Source: Clostridia bacterium (lineage in GTDB: Bacteria; Bacillota; Clostridia; Christensenellales; CAG-138). Taken from it: a stretch of 64,000 bases of DNA. Below the pieces are notes generated by a model, which saw only the letters and a program-made list of their open reading frames with translations, was not told the DNA's origin and made no database searches. The stretch covers positions 186,001 through 250,000 of the forward strand of contig JAFWMS010000028.1 in assembly GCA_017545535.1 (NCBI GenBank), written 5' to 3'. The stretch's first letter is position 1; every line of letters starts with the position of its first letter. Shown here in pieces: positions 54,791 through 63,464 of the stretch. A program made the position numbers and the translations under genes.

Positions 54791-57700
54791 TTACGCCTCC
54801 TCTCTGAGATTACGGCGTTTCTTCACCACGATGATCAGCGCGGCAACAAGCCCGCCGAGCAGAAGCAGAATTCCGCCGCAGAGTGCCGGAAATTCCCACC
54901 AGTCGGAATCCATGCCGAGCTTCACGAACTTGTGGTTGTCTATCCGGATTACGAACGGGTTCCCGTTGGTATTCTCCTTAGTCAGCTCGACCTTCTGAGC
55001 ACTGATCGGGAAGTATCCGTCGGGCGTGATGCTTTCCTCGATCCAGACCGTCCCGAGCGGGAGACCGTAGATCGTGATCTCGCCGGTCCCATCCGTGATC
55101 ATGTCGGTTACGGTTCCCTTCGCGTCGTAGAAGTAGCTGCCGTCCGATTCCTTGCGGAACTTCAGGATTACAAAGTCCGATTCACCCTGGACCTTGATGC
55201 AGAAGCCTGCGCCTGCCAGCGGATTGCCAGACTTGGCATCGACCTTCTTGATCTTCAGTCCGGTCGGACAGTTCTCGACGTTCACGACCTTCGGAGCGGA
55301 AACGCCGTCTTTATCTGTGAGAGTGAAGGTGATCACTTCCTGCCCGATATAGCCCTCAGGAAATACCTCTTCAATCGTGTAGGTGCCTACAGGCAGATAC
55401 CGGAACTCGACAAAGCCGTTTTCATCCGTGAAGAAGGTGTCTTCACCGTCTTTTGCCCAAACGCGGAACTTGCTTTCCTCTGCAGCGGAAGCGCTTTTGC
55501 TCACACCGCCTTCATCGGGGCCCTCATGCGGGGGAGTTTCCACGATTTCTTCCGGCTGATAAGGGATCGTGCGCACAGTCTGCCCGTCCGAATCAATGAG
55601 ACGGAACTCGACTCCCGCGAACGGCTTGCCGGTATAGAGATTCAGTTTGTTGATTTGCAGACAGGTCGGTTCATCCGTGATATCGGTCGTGCCGGTAATG
55701 TTACCATGGTAATCGACTGTGAACGTGAAGGTCTCAGGACTCAGTGTGAAGCCTTCCGCGGCGACGGTTTCCTTGAAGGTGTACGTATCGGCAGGGAGCT
55801 CGTAGAGAATGATCTCACCGTTCAGATCAGTCTCGCCTTCGAATACGACCTCGCCCTTGGAGTTTTTGATCTCGTAGAACGCCTCGTACACAGGCTTGCC
55901 GGTGGTGAGGTCGGTCTTCTTCAGCACGATGTGCGTTTGCTCATTGGTGCGTTCGAACACGATCGTTGCCTTGTTGTCGGTCGTGATCTTGACCTCGATT
56001 ACTTCATCCGAGAGCACGAAGCCGGGAGGCGGCACGATTTCCTTGACGTAGTATGTGCCGACGGGGAGATCGATCGAAATGGCGTAGCCGTCCTTATCAG
56101 TGGTCATGGTGCAGTAGAGCTGATCGTCCTTATCGCGGATCTCGTACTGCGCGCCTTCGAGCATGCGGCCAGGATTGGAATCATCTTCCTTCCAGATCGC
56201 GATGTTGCCCTTGAACCGTTCGTTCTCGATCGGATTCTTGTAGTAGACCGTATTCGCGCCGCTGACAGTGAACGGGAAGGATTCCTCAATCAGATGGATC
56301 GTTTCGTCCGGAACCTTCAACTCACGGAGGTAGTACTTACCGAAGGGAAGCGTGGTATCGGAGGTCGCGATACCGTCCTTGTCCGTTGTCAGGAGGCTGA
56401 CGAGTGTGTTCTTCGGAATCATCTTGATCGTTTCAGCCGTATAGACTCCGAATACAGCGCCTTCGAGCGGGCTCGTTTTGAAGGTCATGGTCTCAGTATC
56501 GAAGAACTCACAGACCTTCTTAATCTTGACCGAACCGGGGATCCGCTTATTGCTGATGGCCTGCTCCGCATAAACGATCGGTGTGTTCTGGTCCTTGTAC
56601 GCCAGGGTGACCGTGTAGATCGACGGATCCAGGTCGTATCCGGCTACCGTCTTGGTTTCCTGGATCGTGTAGGTTCCGAACGGCAGCAGACCGGTTTCGG
56701 CAATACCGTTCTCATCCGAGACGATGGTCGCGATCACCGTGCCAGAGGAGTCCTTCACCTCGAACTCACATCCAGGAAGGCCTTTGACCTCGTACTTCGG
56801 AGCGTGCAGCTGACCGTATTCGGTCGCTGTCGCGGTCGTTCCGGTCAGGACATACGCCGTTTTCGTAATACGGATCGCGCCTTTTGCTGTCTCGTTCTTC
56901 AGCTCCAGAGTTGCCGTTTCACTGACCTTGACAATGACGGAATGTGTAAGCCCGTCAACGACATACGGCTTTACGGTGGACAGCTCCTTGATGTAGTACG
57001 TTCCCGCATCCAGTTCGTTGACAGTGACCGTACCGTCGCTGCCGGTCGTGACTTCAGTCACCTTCTGCGTACAGTTTGCGTCCTTGTAGATTCCGAACTT
57101 GACGCCTGCCAGCGGGGTGCTGTCGTCGCCAACCTTTTTGATCTTCAGAGCACCGAGCGCAGGAGTGTTCACACCAAAGCTCGCGGTAGCAACAACCTGA
57201 GCGGTGGTAGCGCAGAGGAAGATCTTCTGTAGAGAGTCCTTTGAGGGAATGTACGCTGTGATGTTGTCCAGCGAACGGGTGTCCTTACCGTTGGCGGAGA
57301 TCGTAAACGTCTTACCTGCCGCACTTACGGGAGCTGTGATCGTCAGCTGTTCGCTCTTATTGCCGGTATAACCGGTTACAGTGACGCCGGAGGGAAGACC
57401 CGAGGTGTCAAGCGTATAGCCGGAGTTGATGTTGGTGAGCTTTACGGTCGTTTTGCCCGTGAAGTTATCGCCGCTCTTGGTCAGTGTCAGGGAAGCAGGC
57501 GTGAACTCGATGTTGTGGTTGAGTTTTATCTTATCCCGGGCCATCTGAAGCAGTTCGTCAGCCCAGGTTAGAACGTGCTCATAGCCTTTCTTCGCACGTA
57601 TATCATTTGGATGCGTCTTACGATTCGTGAAGCTATATGATCCGGGTTCGCCATTTTCAGAAAGCCAAAAGCGGATCGCGTTGGCCGTTGCTTGCCGGGC

Positions 57701-58078
57701 TTCGTCTTCCGTGAAACCGTCAGGAGTGTTGCAGGGGTATCCGAACATGAGAATCGTCTGAAGTCCCTGCAGCGTATTGGAGGAAAAAACCGAGGAGGGA
57801 GGTGCCGCAGTGTACGTCGCTCCATGAGGGTTCCCCTCGGAATGCTCGATACAATAACAGACCTGACCCGTGGATTTGATCCAGTGCTTCGGGGTGTTCA
57901 GATCTTTCCACTTTCCACCGGAGTAATACTCCAGGTAGTCGAAAGCGGAGTTCGTCTGGGATTCGATTTCGACGGTAGCCTTCGTATCGCCGGAATCAGC
58001 GAATGCCGCAGCGGGCACCAGCGCGAGGAGCATGATGGCGCAGAGCAGCATGGCAATGAGTTTCTTTGTTGCTTTCAT
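54791..58078 (-). CDS. Large thioester/isopeptide (SpaA-repeat) surface adhesin
   Basis: A 1095-residue secreted wall protein. Signal peptide (residues 1 to about 27, ending AAAFADS), a thioester-type domain with GQVCYCIEHSEGNPHG, then about seven SpaA/Cna-B repeats, each opening with a pattern like GALKIKKVGDDSTPLAGVKF or GLKIKKVDAKSGNPLAGAGF, a Pro/Glu-rich insert (EEIVETPPHEGPDEGG) and a C-terminal membrane helix with KKRRNLREEA. No clear LPxTG-type sorting signal precedes the helix (KLGMDSDWWEFPALCGG). It should form a stiff, isopeptide-stabilised stalk for cell contact, plausibly aiding mating. Confidence 0.88.
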   Translation of the reverse strand: MKATKKLIAMLLCAIMLLALVPAAAFADSGDTKATVEIESQTNSAFDYLEYYSGGKWKDLNTPKHWIKSTGQVCYCIEHSEGNPHGATYTAAPPSSVFSSNTLQGLQTILMFGYPCNTPDGFTEDEARQATANAIRFWLSENGEPGSYSFTNRKTHPNDIRAKKGYEHVLTWADELLQMARDKIKLNHNIEFTPASLTLTKSGDNFTGKTTVKLTNINSGYTLDTSGLPSGVTVTGYTGNKSEQLTITAPVSAAGKTFTISANGKDTRSLDNITAYIPSKDSLQKIFLCATTAQVVATASFGVNTPALGALKIKKVGDDSTPLAGVKFGIYKDANCTQKVTEVTTGSDGTVTVNELDAGTYYIKELSTVKPYVVDGLTHSVIVKVSETATLELKNETAKGAIRITKTAYVLTGTTATATEYGQLHAPKYEVKGLPGCEFEVKDSSGTVIATIVSDENGIAETGLLPFGTYTIQETKTVAGYDLDPSIYTVTLAYKDQNTPIVYAEQAISNKRIPGSVKIKKVCEFFDTETMTFKTSPLEGAVFGVYTAETIKMIPKNTLVSLLTTDKDGIATSDTTLPFGKYYLRELKVPDETIHLIEESFPFTVSGANTVYYKNPIENERFKGNIAIWKEDDSNPGRMLEGAQYEIRDKDDQLYCTMTTDKDGYAISIDLPVGTYYVKEIVPPPGFVLSDEVIEVKITTDNKATIVFERTNEQTHIVLKKTDLTTGKPVYEAFYEIKNSKGEVVFEGETDLNGEIILYELPADTYTFKETVAAEGFTLSPETFTFTVDYHGNITGTTDITDEPTCLQINKLNLYTGKPFAGVEFRLIDSDGQTVRTIPYQPEEIVETPPHEGPDEGGVSKSASAAEESKFRVWAKDGEDTFFTDENGFVEFRYLPVGTYTIEEVFPEGYIGQEVITFTLTDKDGVSAPKVVNVENCPTGLKIKKVDAKSGNPLAGAGFCIKVQGESDFVILKFRKESDGSYFYDAKGTVTDMITDGTGEITIYGLPLGTVWIEESITPDGYFPISAQKVELTKENTNGNPFVIRIDNHKFVKLGMDSDWWEFPALCGGILLLLGGLVAALIIVVKKRRNLREEA

Positions 58079-58211
58079 AGATTTCCTTTCTTGCGTGTAA
58101 TATTGTTTTCGGTCATCGATCGATGAATTGCGTTCTGGAAGGATATGTCGTGACTTCGTGGCATGTGGCACTACAGTGCTTAGCCGGTTATATTCTTTCT
58201 TCCAGCACTCT

Positions 58212-58241
58212 GTTAATTCACAGGTTAATTAACAGTTAATT
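58212..58241. repeat. Three helically phased GTTAATT repeats upstream of the adhesin
   Basis: GTTAATT starts at 58212, 58224 and 58235 (12- and 11-nt steps), so all copies face the same side of the helix. They lie 135 nt upstream of the adhesin start; the last overlaps the stop of the Cys-protein gene. A regulator-binding array is plausible. The rest of 58079-58235 holds no gene. Confidence 0.45.
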
Positions 58242-58427
58242 GGTCTTGGGGAGGTCATCGAACAGGCAGAAGGAGAACCGGCATTTCCGGAGCTCCCGGT
58301 CGAACTGGCCACAGCGATAGCAATCGCCGTTCGCATCCTCGGGGCGGACTTTGAGGCTGTCGAAGCCGGGGACCTCTTTCATAAGGCGCTCATACTTCTG
58401 GTGTTCAGGACTTGTAAATAGGCTCAT
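58236..58427 (-). CDS. Small cysteine-motif protein (CYRC/KC/FC)
   Basis: A 63-residue protein starting MSLFTSPEHQKYERLMKEVP, with a Cys cluster CYRCGQFDRELRKCRFSFC that could bind a metal. ATG at 58427 has AAGGAG 7 nt upstream; the frame is open further but without ribosome site. It overlaps the end of the upstream gene by 23 nt. No family recognised with confidence. Confidence 0.55.
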   Translation of the reverse strand: MSLFTSPEHQKYERLMKEVPGFDSLKVRPEDANGDCYRCGQFDRELRKCRFSFCLFDDLPKTN

Positions 58428-58854
58428 CGCGGAACTCCTTCCAGAGCTCAGGCGGGAACGCCCTTTCAATCACTTCCCTGAGCACAGGGATGATCTGCGT
58501 CATGTGCAGACTCTGCTCGAAGTCAGTGACTGAGTCATAGACAAGATGCATGAAGATCTTCCACAGAGGGAAGCAGCTGTAGAGCGCGTGGATGTGCTTC
58601 GGAACCGCCATTTGCATGGCGTTGTAGGCCCTCTTCACGTAGTCATACGCTTCATGGTATCTCTCGTCATATACGGTCTGAAGGAACATCTCCACATACA
58701 TTCCGGACAGGCGTGAACATATAAAGCCCGACGTGGTCCGCGCGACGCACAGGAGCTTGCGCGGATCGGTATATCCGGAGTGGATCAGGTATCGGATCGC
58801 TTTTTCAGGAGCGACCGGGGGTTGATAGCTGGGTTTCAATTTGTCACCTCTCAT
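58405..58854 (-). CDS. Hypothetical protein downstream of parB
   Basis: A 149-residue mostly helical protein (KAIRYLIHSGYTDPRKLLC, YHEAYDYVKRAYNAMQMAV, VLREVIERAFPPELWKEF). Family not recognised. ATG at 58854 overlaps the parB end by 11 nt but has a poor ribosome site; TTG at 58839 lies 5 nt after GAGGTG and is a real alternative. Position in the parAB operon suggests a role in element maintenance. Confidence 0.55.
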   Translation of the reverse strand: MRGDKLKPSYQPPVAPEKAIRYLIHSGYTDPRKLLCVARTTSGFICSRLSGMYVEMFLQTVYDERYHEAYDYVKRAYNAMQMAVPKHIHALYSCFPLWKIFMHLVYDSVTDFEQSLHMTQIIPVLREVIERAFPPELWKEFRDEPIYKS

Positions 58855-59803
58855 AGTCTTTTGATTTCTGTTTCTGTCGCTGTTTGGAATAGTTCTCCAG
58901 CAGTCTGATAATGGTTTGCTCGATTTCCTTGCCGGTGGTCCCGGCAGGAAAGTACTTCTCAACGGTGCTGCGCCGGAACGTGATCGTTTCGTACATCGGC
59001 TTTTCGACCGTCATGACCGCTTCGATCTTGTCATCGTCGATTCTGTCCTCGGCAGACAGCTTCCTGAGTTTCTGCGCTTGCGACAGGGACGGCGAGATTT
59101 CCTCGCGGTCCATAATCTCCTGAACGATTTCCTGATCGGCTTCATCCAGATACGAGACCTCAACGGCGGGATTGAATGCCAGTCGACCTTCGTCCACTGC
59201 GTCCTGCAGAGCTGGAATCAGGCTGTTCAGGCGGATAAACCGCTGAACCTGCCTAGGACTGTCATCTGTTCCTTCGGCGACTTGCTCTCTGGTTTTCTTG
59301 CCTGGCAACTTGTGGCCAACTTGGCCACAAGTTAAATCGGTACGTGCTCCTTGCCTTTTTAAGGCTTCAAGCTTCATCTTGTAAGCCTTAGCCTTCTCAC
59401 TCGGCTTTAGCTTGTCGCGCTGCTTCAAGTTGCTGTCGACCATCAGGATGATGGCCGTGTCATCGTCCATTTCTCGGATAATGACAGGCACCTTCTCGAT
59501 CCCGGCGCGCTGACACGCTTCCACGCGGTTGTGACCGGAGATGATCTCATAACCGCCTTCCTTGCGGGGACGCGCTATGATCGGCGACATGACGCCATAT
59601 TCCTTGACGCTTTCCACCATTTCTTCCATTCGCTCCTCCGTGTAGGGCAGGAACGGATGATCCTTGAATGGGAACAGGTCGTCTGTGGAGATCTGGCTTA
59701 TGGAACCGGCCTGCGACTTATCCTGAACCGTTGGCTCGAAAAGACTATCGAGCGGTTTGAACGGTACGAAGCTCGCGCTGGACCGTTTGTTCTTGTCGGC
59801 CAT
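58844..59803 (-). CDS. parB: ParB-family partition protein
   Basis: A 319-residue protein with the ParB/Spo0J N-terminal domain (DHPFLPYTEERMEEMVESVK, and GHNRVEACQRAGIEKVPV), a helix-turn-helix region (TREQVAEGTDDSPRQVQRFIRL) and a C-terminal helical tail rich in Gln and Lys. It binds parS-like sites and stabilises the element in its circular form, or acts as a regulator. The start overlaps the parA end by 59 nt in another frame. Confidence 0.92.
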   Translation of the reverse strand: MADKNKRSSASFVPFKPLDSLFEPTVQDKSQAGSISQISTDDLFPFKDHPFLPYTEERMEEMVESVKEYGVMSPIIARPRKEGGYEIISGHNRVEACQRAGIEKVPVIIREMDDDTAIILMVDSNLKQRDKLKPSEKAKAYKMKLEALKRQGARTDLTCGQVGHKLPGKKTREQVAEGTDDSPRQVQRFIRLNSLIPALQDAVDEGRLAFNPAVEVSYLDEADQEIVQEIMDREEISPSLSQAQKLRKLSAEDRIDDDKIEAVMTVEKPMYETITFRRSTVEKYFPAGTTGKEIEQTIIRLLENYSKQRQKQKSKDYER

Positions 59804-60578
59804 TTTCGATCACCTCCTCGGTCAGTTTCTCGTATGCCGCGGCGACCTTGCCTTTCTTATCGAACGCGAAAATGCTCTTCCCCCGGGCGCTGCTTTCCGA
59901 CATTCGGATCGAAGTCGGGATCTCGGTTTCGAACACATTGAACACATCGCCATAGGTCTCATGAAGCTGAGCCACCAGGTCCTTCGTGAAATTCGGGCGA
60001 TTATCCATCATGGTCACCAGGACGCCTTCTATAGTCAGGGAAGGATTCATCTTCTTCCGGATCTTGCAGATCGTGTCATAGAACATTTGCAGCCCCGCCA
60101 TGGAGAAGTAGTGTGGCTGCGTCGGGATCAGAACACTGTCTGCCGCGACCAGTGCGTTTACGGTCAGAACGCTGAGAGACGGCGCACAGTCGATCAGAAT
60201 GTAGTCGTAATTCAGCCGAACCTCGTCGATGTACTGCTTCAGCATGTTTTCCCGTCCGTACTCGTTGATCAGAGAGATCTCAAGACCGGAGAGCTGAACG
60301 TTCGCGGGCATGAGGTCGATTCCCTCCGATGTGGTCAGGATTCCTTCCGCGGGATCGATATCTTCCTCCTGTACTGCTTTGTGCAGCACGTTGGATATTG
60401 TGAATTCCATGTCGTCCGGATTCTGATATCCGAGCGCCATGGTGAGGTTTGCCTGGGAATCAAGGTCGATCAGAAGAACGTCGTAGCCCTTCCGGACAAG
60501 CCCGGCTCCCAGGTTGACGGTGGTGGAGGTTTTCCCGACACCGCCTTTTTGATTCGCGATTGCGATTACCTTGGTCAT
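59745..60578 (-). CDS. parA: ParA-family partition ATPase
   Basis: A 277-residue ATPase with the deviant Walker A NQKGGVGKTSTTVNLG, the LLIDLDSQANLT switch and Walker B ILIDCAPSL. It drives segregation together with ParB. ATG at 60578 follows AACGAGGT. The last 20 residues extend into the parB start, an unusually long 59-nt overlap. First gene of the minus-strand parAB operon. Confidence 0.94.
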   Translation of the reverse strand: MTKVIAIANQKGGVGKTSTTVNLGAGLVRKGYDVLLIDLDSQANLTMALGYQNPDDMEFTISNVLHKAVQEEDIDPAEGILTTSEGIDLMPANVQLSGLEISLINEYGRENMLKQYIDEVRLNYDYILIDCAPSLSVLTVNALVAADSVLIPTQPHYFSMAGLQMFYDTICKIRKKMNPSLTIEGVLVTMMDNRPNFTKDLVAQLHETYGDVFNVFETEIPTSIRMSESSARGKSIFAFDKKGKVAAAYEKLTEEVIENGRQEQTVQRELRTVQTAR

Positions 60579-61029
60579 GGGTTACCTCGTTTTCGTAATG
60601 GTTGTTCTTACCATCTCGGGCCGTCGTCCTCACGCATGTTCTCTCGAACCCCCGCATCCAGCCGGGCCGCGCAATGCTGTGAAGCGTTCAACGCGGAAGT
60701 ATCATTCTGGTGTTACCCGAGATTGGCTATTCAGTTTTGAAGGTGCTTGAGGAAGTCTGTGATTTACCCCTCTATCTTTCTAACGGACAAAAAAAACGGG
60801 GGTGGCCCAGGTTTTTGGCATGAAAAAAATATTTTTTTCAAAAAAGTTGGTAAAAATGACTGAAAAAAGGATTTGATGTGCGGAAAATGGCTTGGAAAAT
60901 GGAGAATAACCCAAATTTCGAAATACTGCTTTCGGACGTCAAACGACATCCTCAGGGCAGAGAAATTGAAATGATAGGATCATATCGAGTGAAAACCACT
61001 CCATTGGAACGATTGAAAAGGAGGACGCA
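60579..61029. other. Non-coding region upstream of parA, with a perfect 20-bp palindrome
   Basis: This 451-nt divergent gap between parA and the helix-turn-helix gene at 61030 has no credible gene. It contains TGAAAAAAATATTTTTTTCA at 60821-60840, an exact 20-bp AT palindrome, within an A/T-tract-rich stretch (60780-60880). AT-rich tracts next to parA are compatible with an origin or centromere-like site. No iterated parS-like repeat was recognised. Confidence 0.45.
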
Positions 61030-61326
61030 ATGGAAAAGAAACAGGAAGTGATGGAGTATCACAGCTATGATGAGGTACCTGTGATGCTGAGCGCGAAGGA
61101 TATCTCCGCGCTTTTAAAGATGCCTATGTCGACGGTGTATTTCATTTTTCACGCGGTAGATTTCCCGACAGTAACGATTGGAACAAGAAAGTTCGCTCGA
61201 AAGGAGTCACTCTTCCGCTGGATCGAGATGCATGAGAATGACATCTCATATCTGGTGAGCGCAAACGCCGGGGAACGCTGTAAGGAACTGAAGAAAAACA
61301 GTAAGCAAAAGGGAAGGAAATGCTGA
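61030..61326 (+). CDS. Helix-turn-helix protein of the SYDE-P family, paralog 2
   Basis: A 98-residue protein: YHSYDEVPVMLSAKDISALL, MSTVYFIF, FPTVTIGTRKFARKESLFRWIE. It is closely similar to the genes at 22179 and 61328. It should be a winged-helix DNA-binding protein of the excisionase type. ATG follows GGAGGACGCA. Paired with the next gene, 1 nt away. Confidence 0.78.
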   Translation: MEKKQEVMEYHSYDEVPVMLSAKDISALLKMPMSTVYFIFHAVDFPTVTIGTRKFARKESLFRWIEMHENDISYLVSANAGERCKELKKNSKQKGRKC

Positions 61327-61327
61327 T

Positions 61328-61609
61328 ATGGAAGAAAAGAAGGATATGTCCCGGTACCTTTCGTTTGAAGAGGTCCCGCTTTTCCTGGATGCCAGGGCTA
61401 TCGTCCGCACGTTGGGTGTTTCGCTGACAACCGCATACTCCATGCTGCGGGATCCCGCGTTTCCAACGGTGACACTCGGGAGCAAGAAGCTTGTCAGAAA
61501 AGAAAAACTGTTTGAATGGCTGCAGGCCCATGAGACCGATGTATCACAGGCGCAGGAAAGCATCTATAGCAAGCTGTCCGCCATGCGCGGCAAGTCATCA
61601 CCATTCTGA
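61328..61609 (+). CDS. Helix-turn-helix protein of the SYDE-P family, paralog 3
   Basis: A 93-residue protein: YLSFEEVPLFLDARAIVRTL, then FPTVTLGSKKLVRKEKLFEWLQAHE. Closest to the paralog at 22179 in the first and last parts. A terminator follows at 61615. Together with its neighbour it may control the right-hand part of the element. Confidence 0.78.
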   Translation: MEEKKDMSRYLSFEEVPLFLDARAIVRTLGVSLTTAYSMLRDPAFPTVTLGSKKLVRKEKLFEWLQAHETDVSQAQESIYSKLSAMRGKSSPF

Positions 61610-61614
61610 AACTA

Positions 61615-61638
61615 AAAAAGGCGGGAAACCGCCTTTTT
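61615..61638. terminator. Bidirectional terminator
   Basis: AAAAAGGCGG-GAAA-CCGCCTTTTT is a perfect 10-bp stem with a GAAA tetraloop, with an A-tract on one side and a T-tract on the other. It lies between convergent genes (61609 and 61654) and can end transcripts from both strands. Confidence 0.92.
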
Positions 61639-61653
61639 CCATGCCCGGAGTAT

Positions 61654-61875
61654 TCAGTTTTCAGTTTCGCCAAATGCTTCTGCCCATTGCGGCGGGCAGT
61701 AGGACGCGCAGCCGTGCTTTACCATCCAGTAATAAAAACGATCGACCCGTACGCAATACGTTCGGAACAACCAGAACTTCGGAAAATCCGGCTGCTCGAA
61801 TAATTCATATGCTGAGTTATAGCAGATGTTCAGGACAGCAGTTACTTCCCGCATGGATAGTACGATCTGTCTCAC
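61654..61875 (-). CDS. Small helix-turn-helix protein
   Basis: A 73-residue protein (SMREVTAVLNICYNSAYELF, then FPKFWLFRTYCVRVDRFYYWM) with the same fold pattern as the excisionase-like genes: helix-turn-helix, wing, Arg-containing strand. GTG at 61875 overlaps the upstream stop (GTGA). Probably a partner of the next gene upstream. Confidence 0.65.
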   Translation of the reverse strand: MRQIVLSMREVTAVLNICYNSAYELFEQPDFPKFWLFRTYCVRVDRFYYWMVKHGCASYCPPQWAEAFGETEN

Positions 61876-62111
61876 AACTCACCACGCTCCTTCAGCACCA
61901 GGTCATCCAGCCATTGCAGCAGGTCCCGCTTCAGGACAATGTAATTCCTTGTCCCGACAAAGGTGATGGGGAATCCGTCGGATTTCATAAGCGTCCTGGC
62001 AGCGTCCGGACCGCAACCGAGCATGATTGCCACCTCATGAGCTCGTAGAACTGTTGGTTCGCCATCCGGTGACAGCAGTTGTTCCAGAGAGTAATCATCA
62101 TCAATTATCAC
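61872..62111 (-). CDS. Small helix-turn-helix protein
   Basis: A 79-residue protein (PTVLRAHEVAIMLGCGPDAA, DGFPITFVGTRNYIVLKRDLL) of the excisionase-like DNA-binding type. GTG at 62111 follows AAGGAGG at 9 nt. With the gene at 61654 it forms a minus-strand pair convergent with the plus-strand pair at 61030-61609. Confidence 0.7.
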   Translation of the reverse strand: MIIDDDYSLEQLLSPDGEPTVLRAHEVAIMLGCGPDAARTLMKSDGFPITFVGTRNYIVLKRDLLQWLDDLVLKERGEL

Positions 62112-62321
62112 AGGTCAACACCTCCTTCTTTGCGAATCATACTACAGTTCTCGGCTTTCCTTGAGGATGCGGAAGCGTCAATGTAGTGTGATTCCCGATT
62201 GTTCTCGCCAGGCCTGATTCACGGCTTTTCGGACTTTTTGCGTCAAACCGGCTGTTCTCCGATTTATGGGACAGGTTTTATGGAAGACTGAAGGTGAACA
62301 AATGGAAAGGAGATCAGGAAA

Positions 62322-62534
62322 ATGACGAACAGAGAGAATTTGATGAAGAAGATGGAATCAATGACACCCAAAAAGCTTGCCGCATATCTGAGCGAAACGG
62401 TTTCTGATGAACTAAATGACAAGATATGCAAGCAATGCCTGAAAGCAAACAAAGGGCAATGTGTAATGGAATTTCGGAATCTAAAAAATTGCCCAAGAAA
62501 GATATCTGACTGGCTTCAGGAGGAAGCCTGTTAA
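62322..62534 (+). CDS. Small cysteine-motif protein, paralog B
   Basis: A 70-residue protein, MTNRENLMKKMESM, with CKQC, QCVM, NCPRK and DWLQEEAC; same Cys spacing and same first and last residues as the gene at 25680. GGAGATCAGGAAA precedes the ATG. A zinc-binding role is likely; function unknown. It is preceded by about 210 nt without a recognisable gene. Confidence 0.65.
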   Translation: MTNRENLMKKMESMTPKKLAAYLSETVSDELNDKICKQCLKANKGQCVMEFRNLKNCPRKISDWLQEEAC

Positions 62535-62592
62535 CGGGTCGTTTGTCAAGTAACGAATTACTTACAATAGAGAAAACGATAGTCTGATTTCA

Positions 62593-62620
62593 TTGAAAAA
62601 CGGGAAAAATATGCTATTAT
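62593..62620 (+). promoter_or_regulatory. Possible promoter of the right-end cargo
   Basis: TTGAAA, 16-nt spacer, TATTAT, about 30 nt before the ATG at 62652, in an AT-rich stretch. Confidence 0.5.
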
Positions 62621-62651
62621 TATAGAAAATGAGTGCAAGGAATGAAAACAG

Positions 62652-63446
62652 ATGGGAAACTCAAGTTTCAGACTCATTTCGAACAATATTTGTTATGGCC
62701 CGGAGCCGGCTTTTTCCGATGAAGTTGAACAGTACTTAACTGTTTCCAGTTCCGGTCGGGTCTGGTTCTCTGCGCGCAATTATATGCAATACAGTGAAGG
62801 ACGAGGTTTTTGCAGAAATAAACAGATCAACATTGGCACATGGAAAGCAGGCTTTTTGAACCTTTTAGTCAGCAGGTTTGAGGAACGGCTAATGGTCACT
62901 GATTGTGGCAGCTTTGATCTCCAGATAAGGTTCGAAGATGGAACCAAGAGAAGTATTTCAGGTTCGCTGATTGGAGACGACCTGGTTCCTCTCTACGGTG
63001 ATGTAAATACGTCCCTGACAAAACTCCTACGGAGATACATTCCCATATATGGCCTCTGGGGCTTTGACGGAAGTTTGTCCCCTGACTATGAAGGTAAGAA
63101 GGCCATTCATCTGTTTGCGAAGAAATGGATCAGCAAGATTGATTCGCCTGACCTATCGTTTAATGAGTTTGAAGACTTTTTCGGAAACGAGTGCACCACA
63201 TTAGGATTTCAAATGGATTGTGGACAGCAATTTGAAAAGAAGTATCCGCATGCATTTGACCCTGATAACGGGAACCTCGATTCGGTCGTCCAAACTATTA
63301 CGGATATTGATCTTTTAGGATCCGCTGTGTTTTCGCAGTATCGCTACTTAACACACTGGGCATTTTATCCTGAGTTGAATGATCAATACAGACATTGGTT
63401 CATAGCGCTGCTTAATCAAATGCGTTTGGTGACAAAGAAAAAGTGA
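62652..63446 (+). CDS. Unrecognised cargo protein
   Basis: A 264-residue soluble protein without signal peptide or membrane helix. I do not recognise it. Visible stretches include SSSGRVWFSARNYMQYSEG, a beta-rich first half (LMVTDCGSFDLQIRFEDG) and a helical second half. Base composition is more AT-rich than the transfer genes. It is the first of three collinear genes of unknown function at the right edge, behind a promoter at 62593. Confidence 0.55.
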   Translation: MGNSSFRLISNNICYGPEPAFSDEVEQYLTVSSSGRVWFSARNYMQYSEGRGFCRNKQINIGTWKAGFLNLLVSRFEERLMVTDCGSFDLQIRFEDGTKRSISGSLIGDDLVPLYGDVNTSLTKLLRRYIPIYGLWGFDGSLSPDYEGKKAIHLFAKKWISKIDSPDLSFNEFEDFFGNECTTLGFQMDCGQQFEKKYPHAFDPDNGNLDSVVQTITDIDLLGSAVFSQYRYLTHWAFYPELNDQYRHWFIALLNQMRLVTKKK

Positions 63447-63464
63447 TTGTCTGCGGAGGCTATC

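Noticed and set aside
54491..57232. A 913-codon plus-strand frame opposite the adhesin
   Set aside because: Antisense to repeated SpaA domains. The repeats produce a long open frame by codon symmetry, and it has no recognisable product.
61000..62200. Right end of the element at the 61-62 kb regulator cluster
   Set aside because: No copy of the tRNA-Arg 3' half or other direct repeat of the left end was found there, and composition does not return to the GC-rich chromosomal type.
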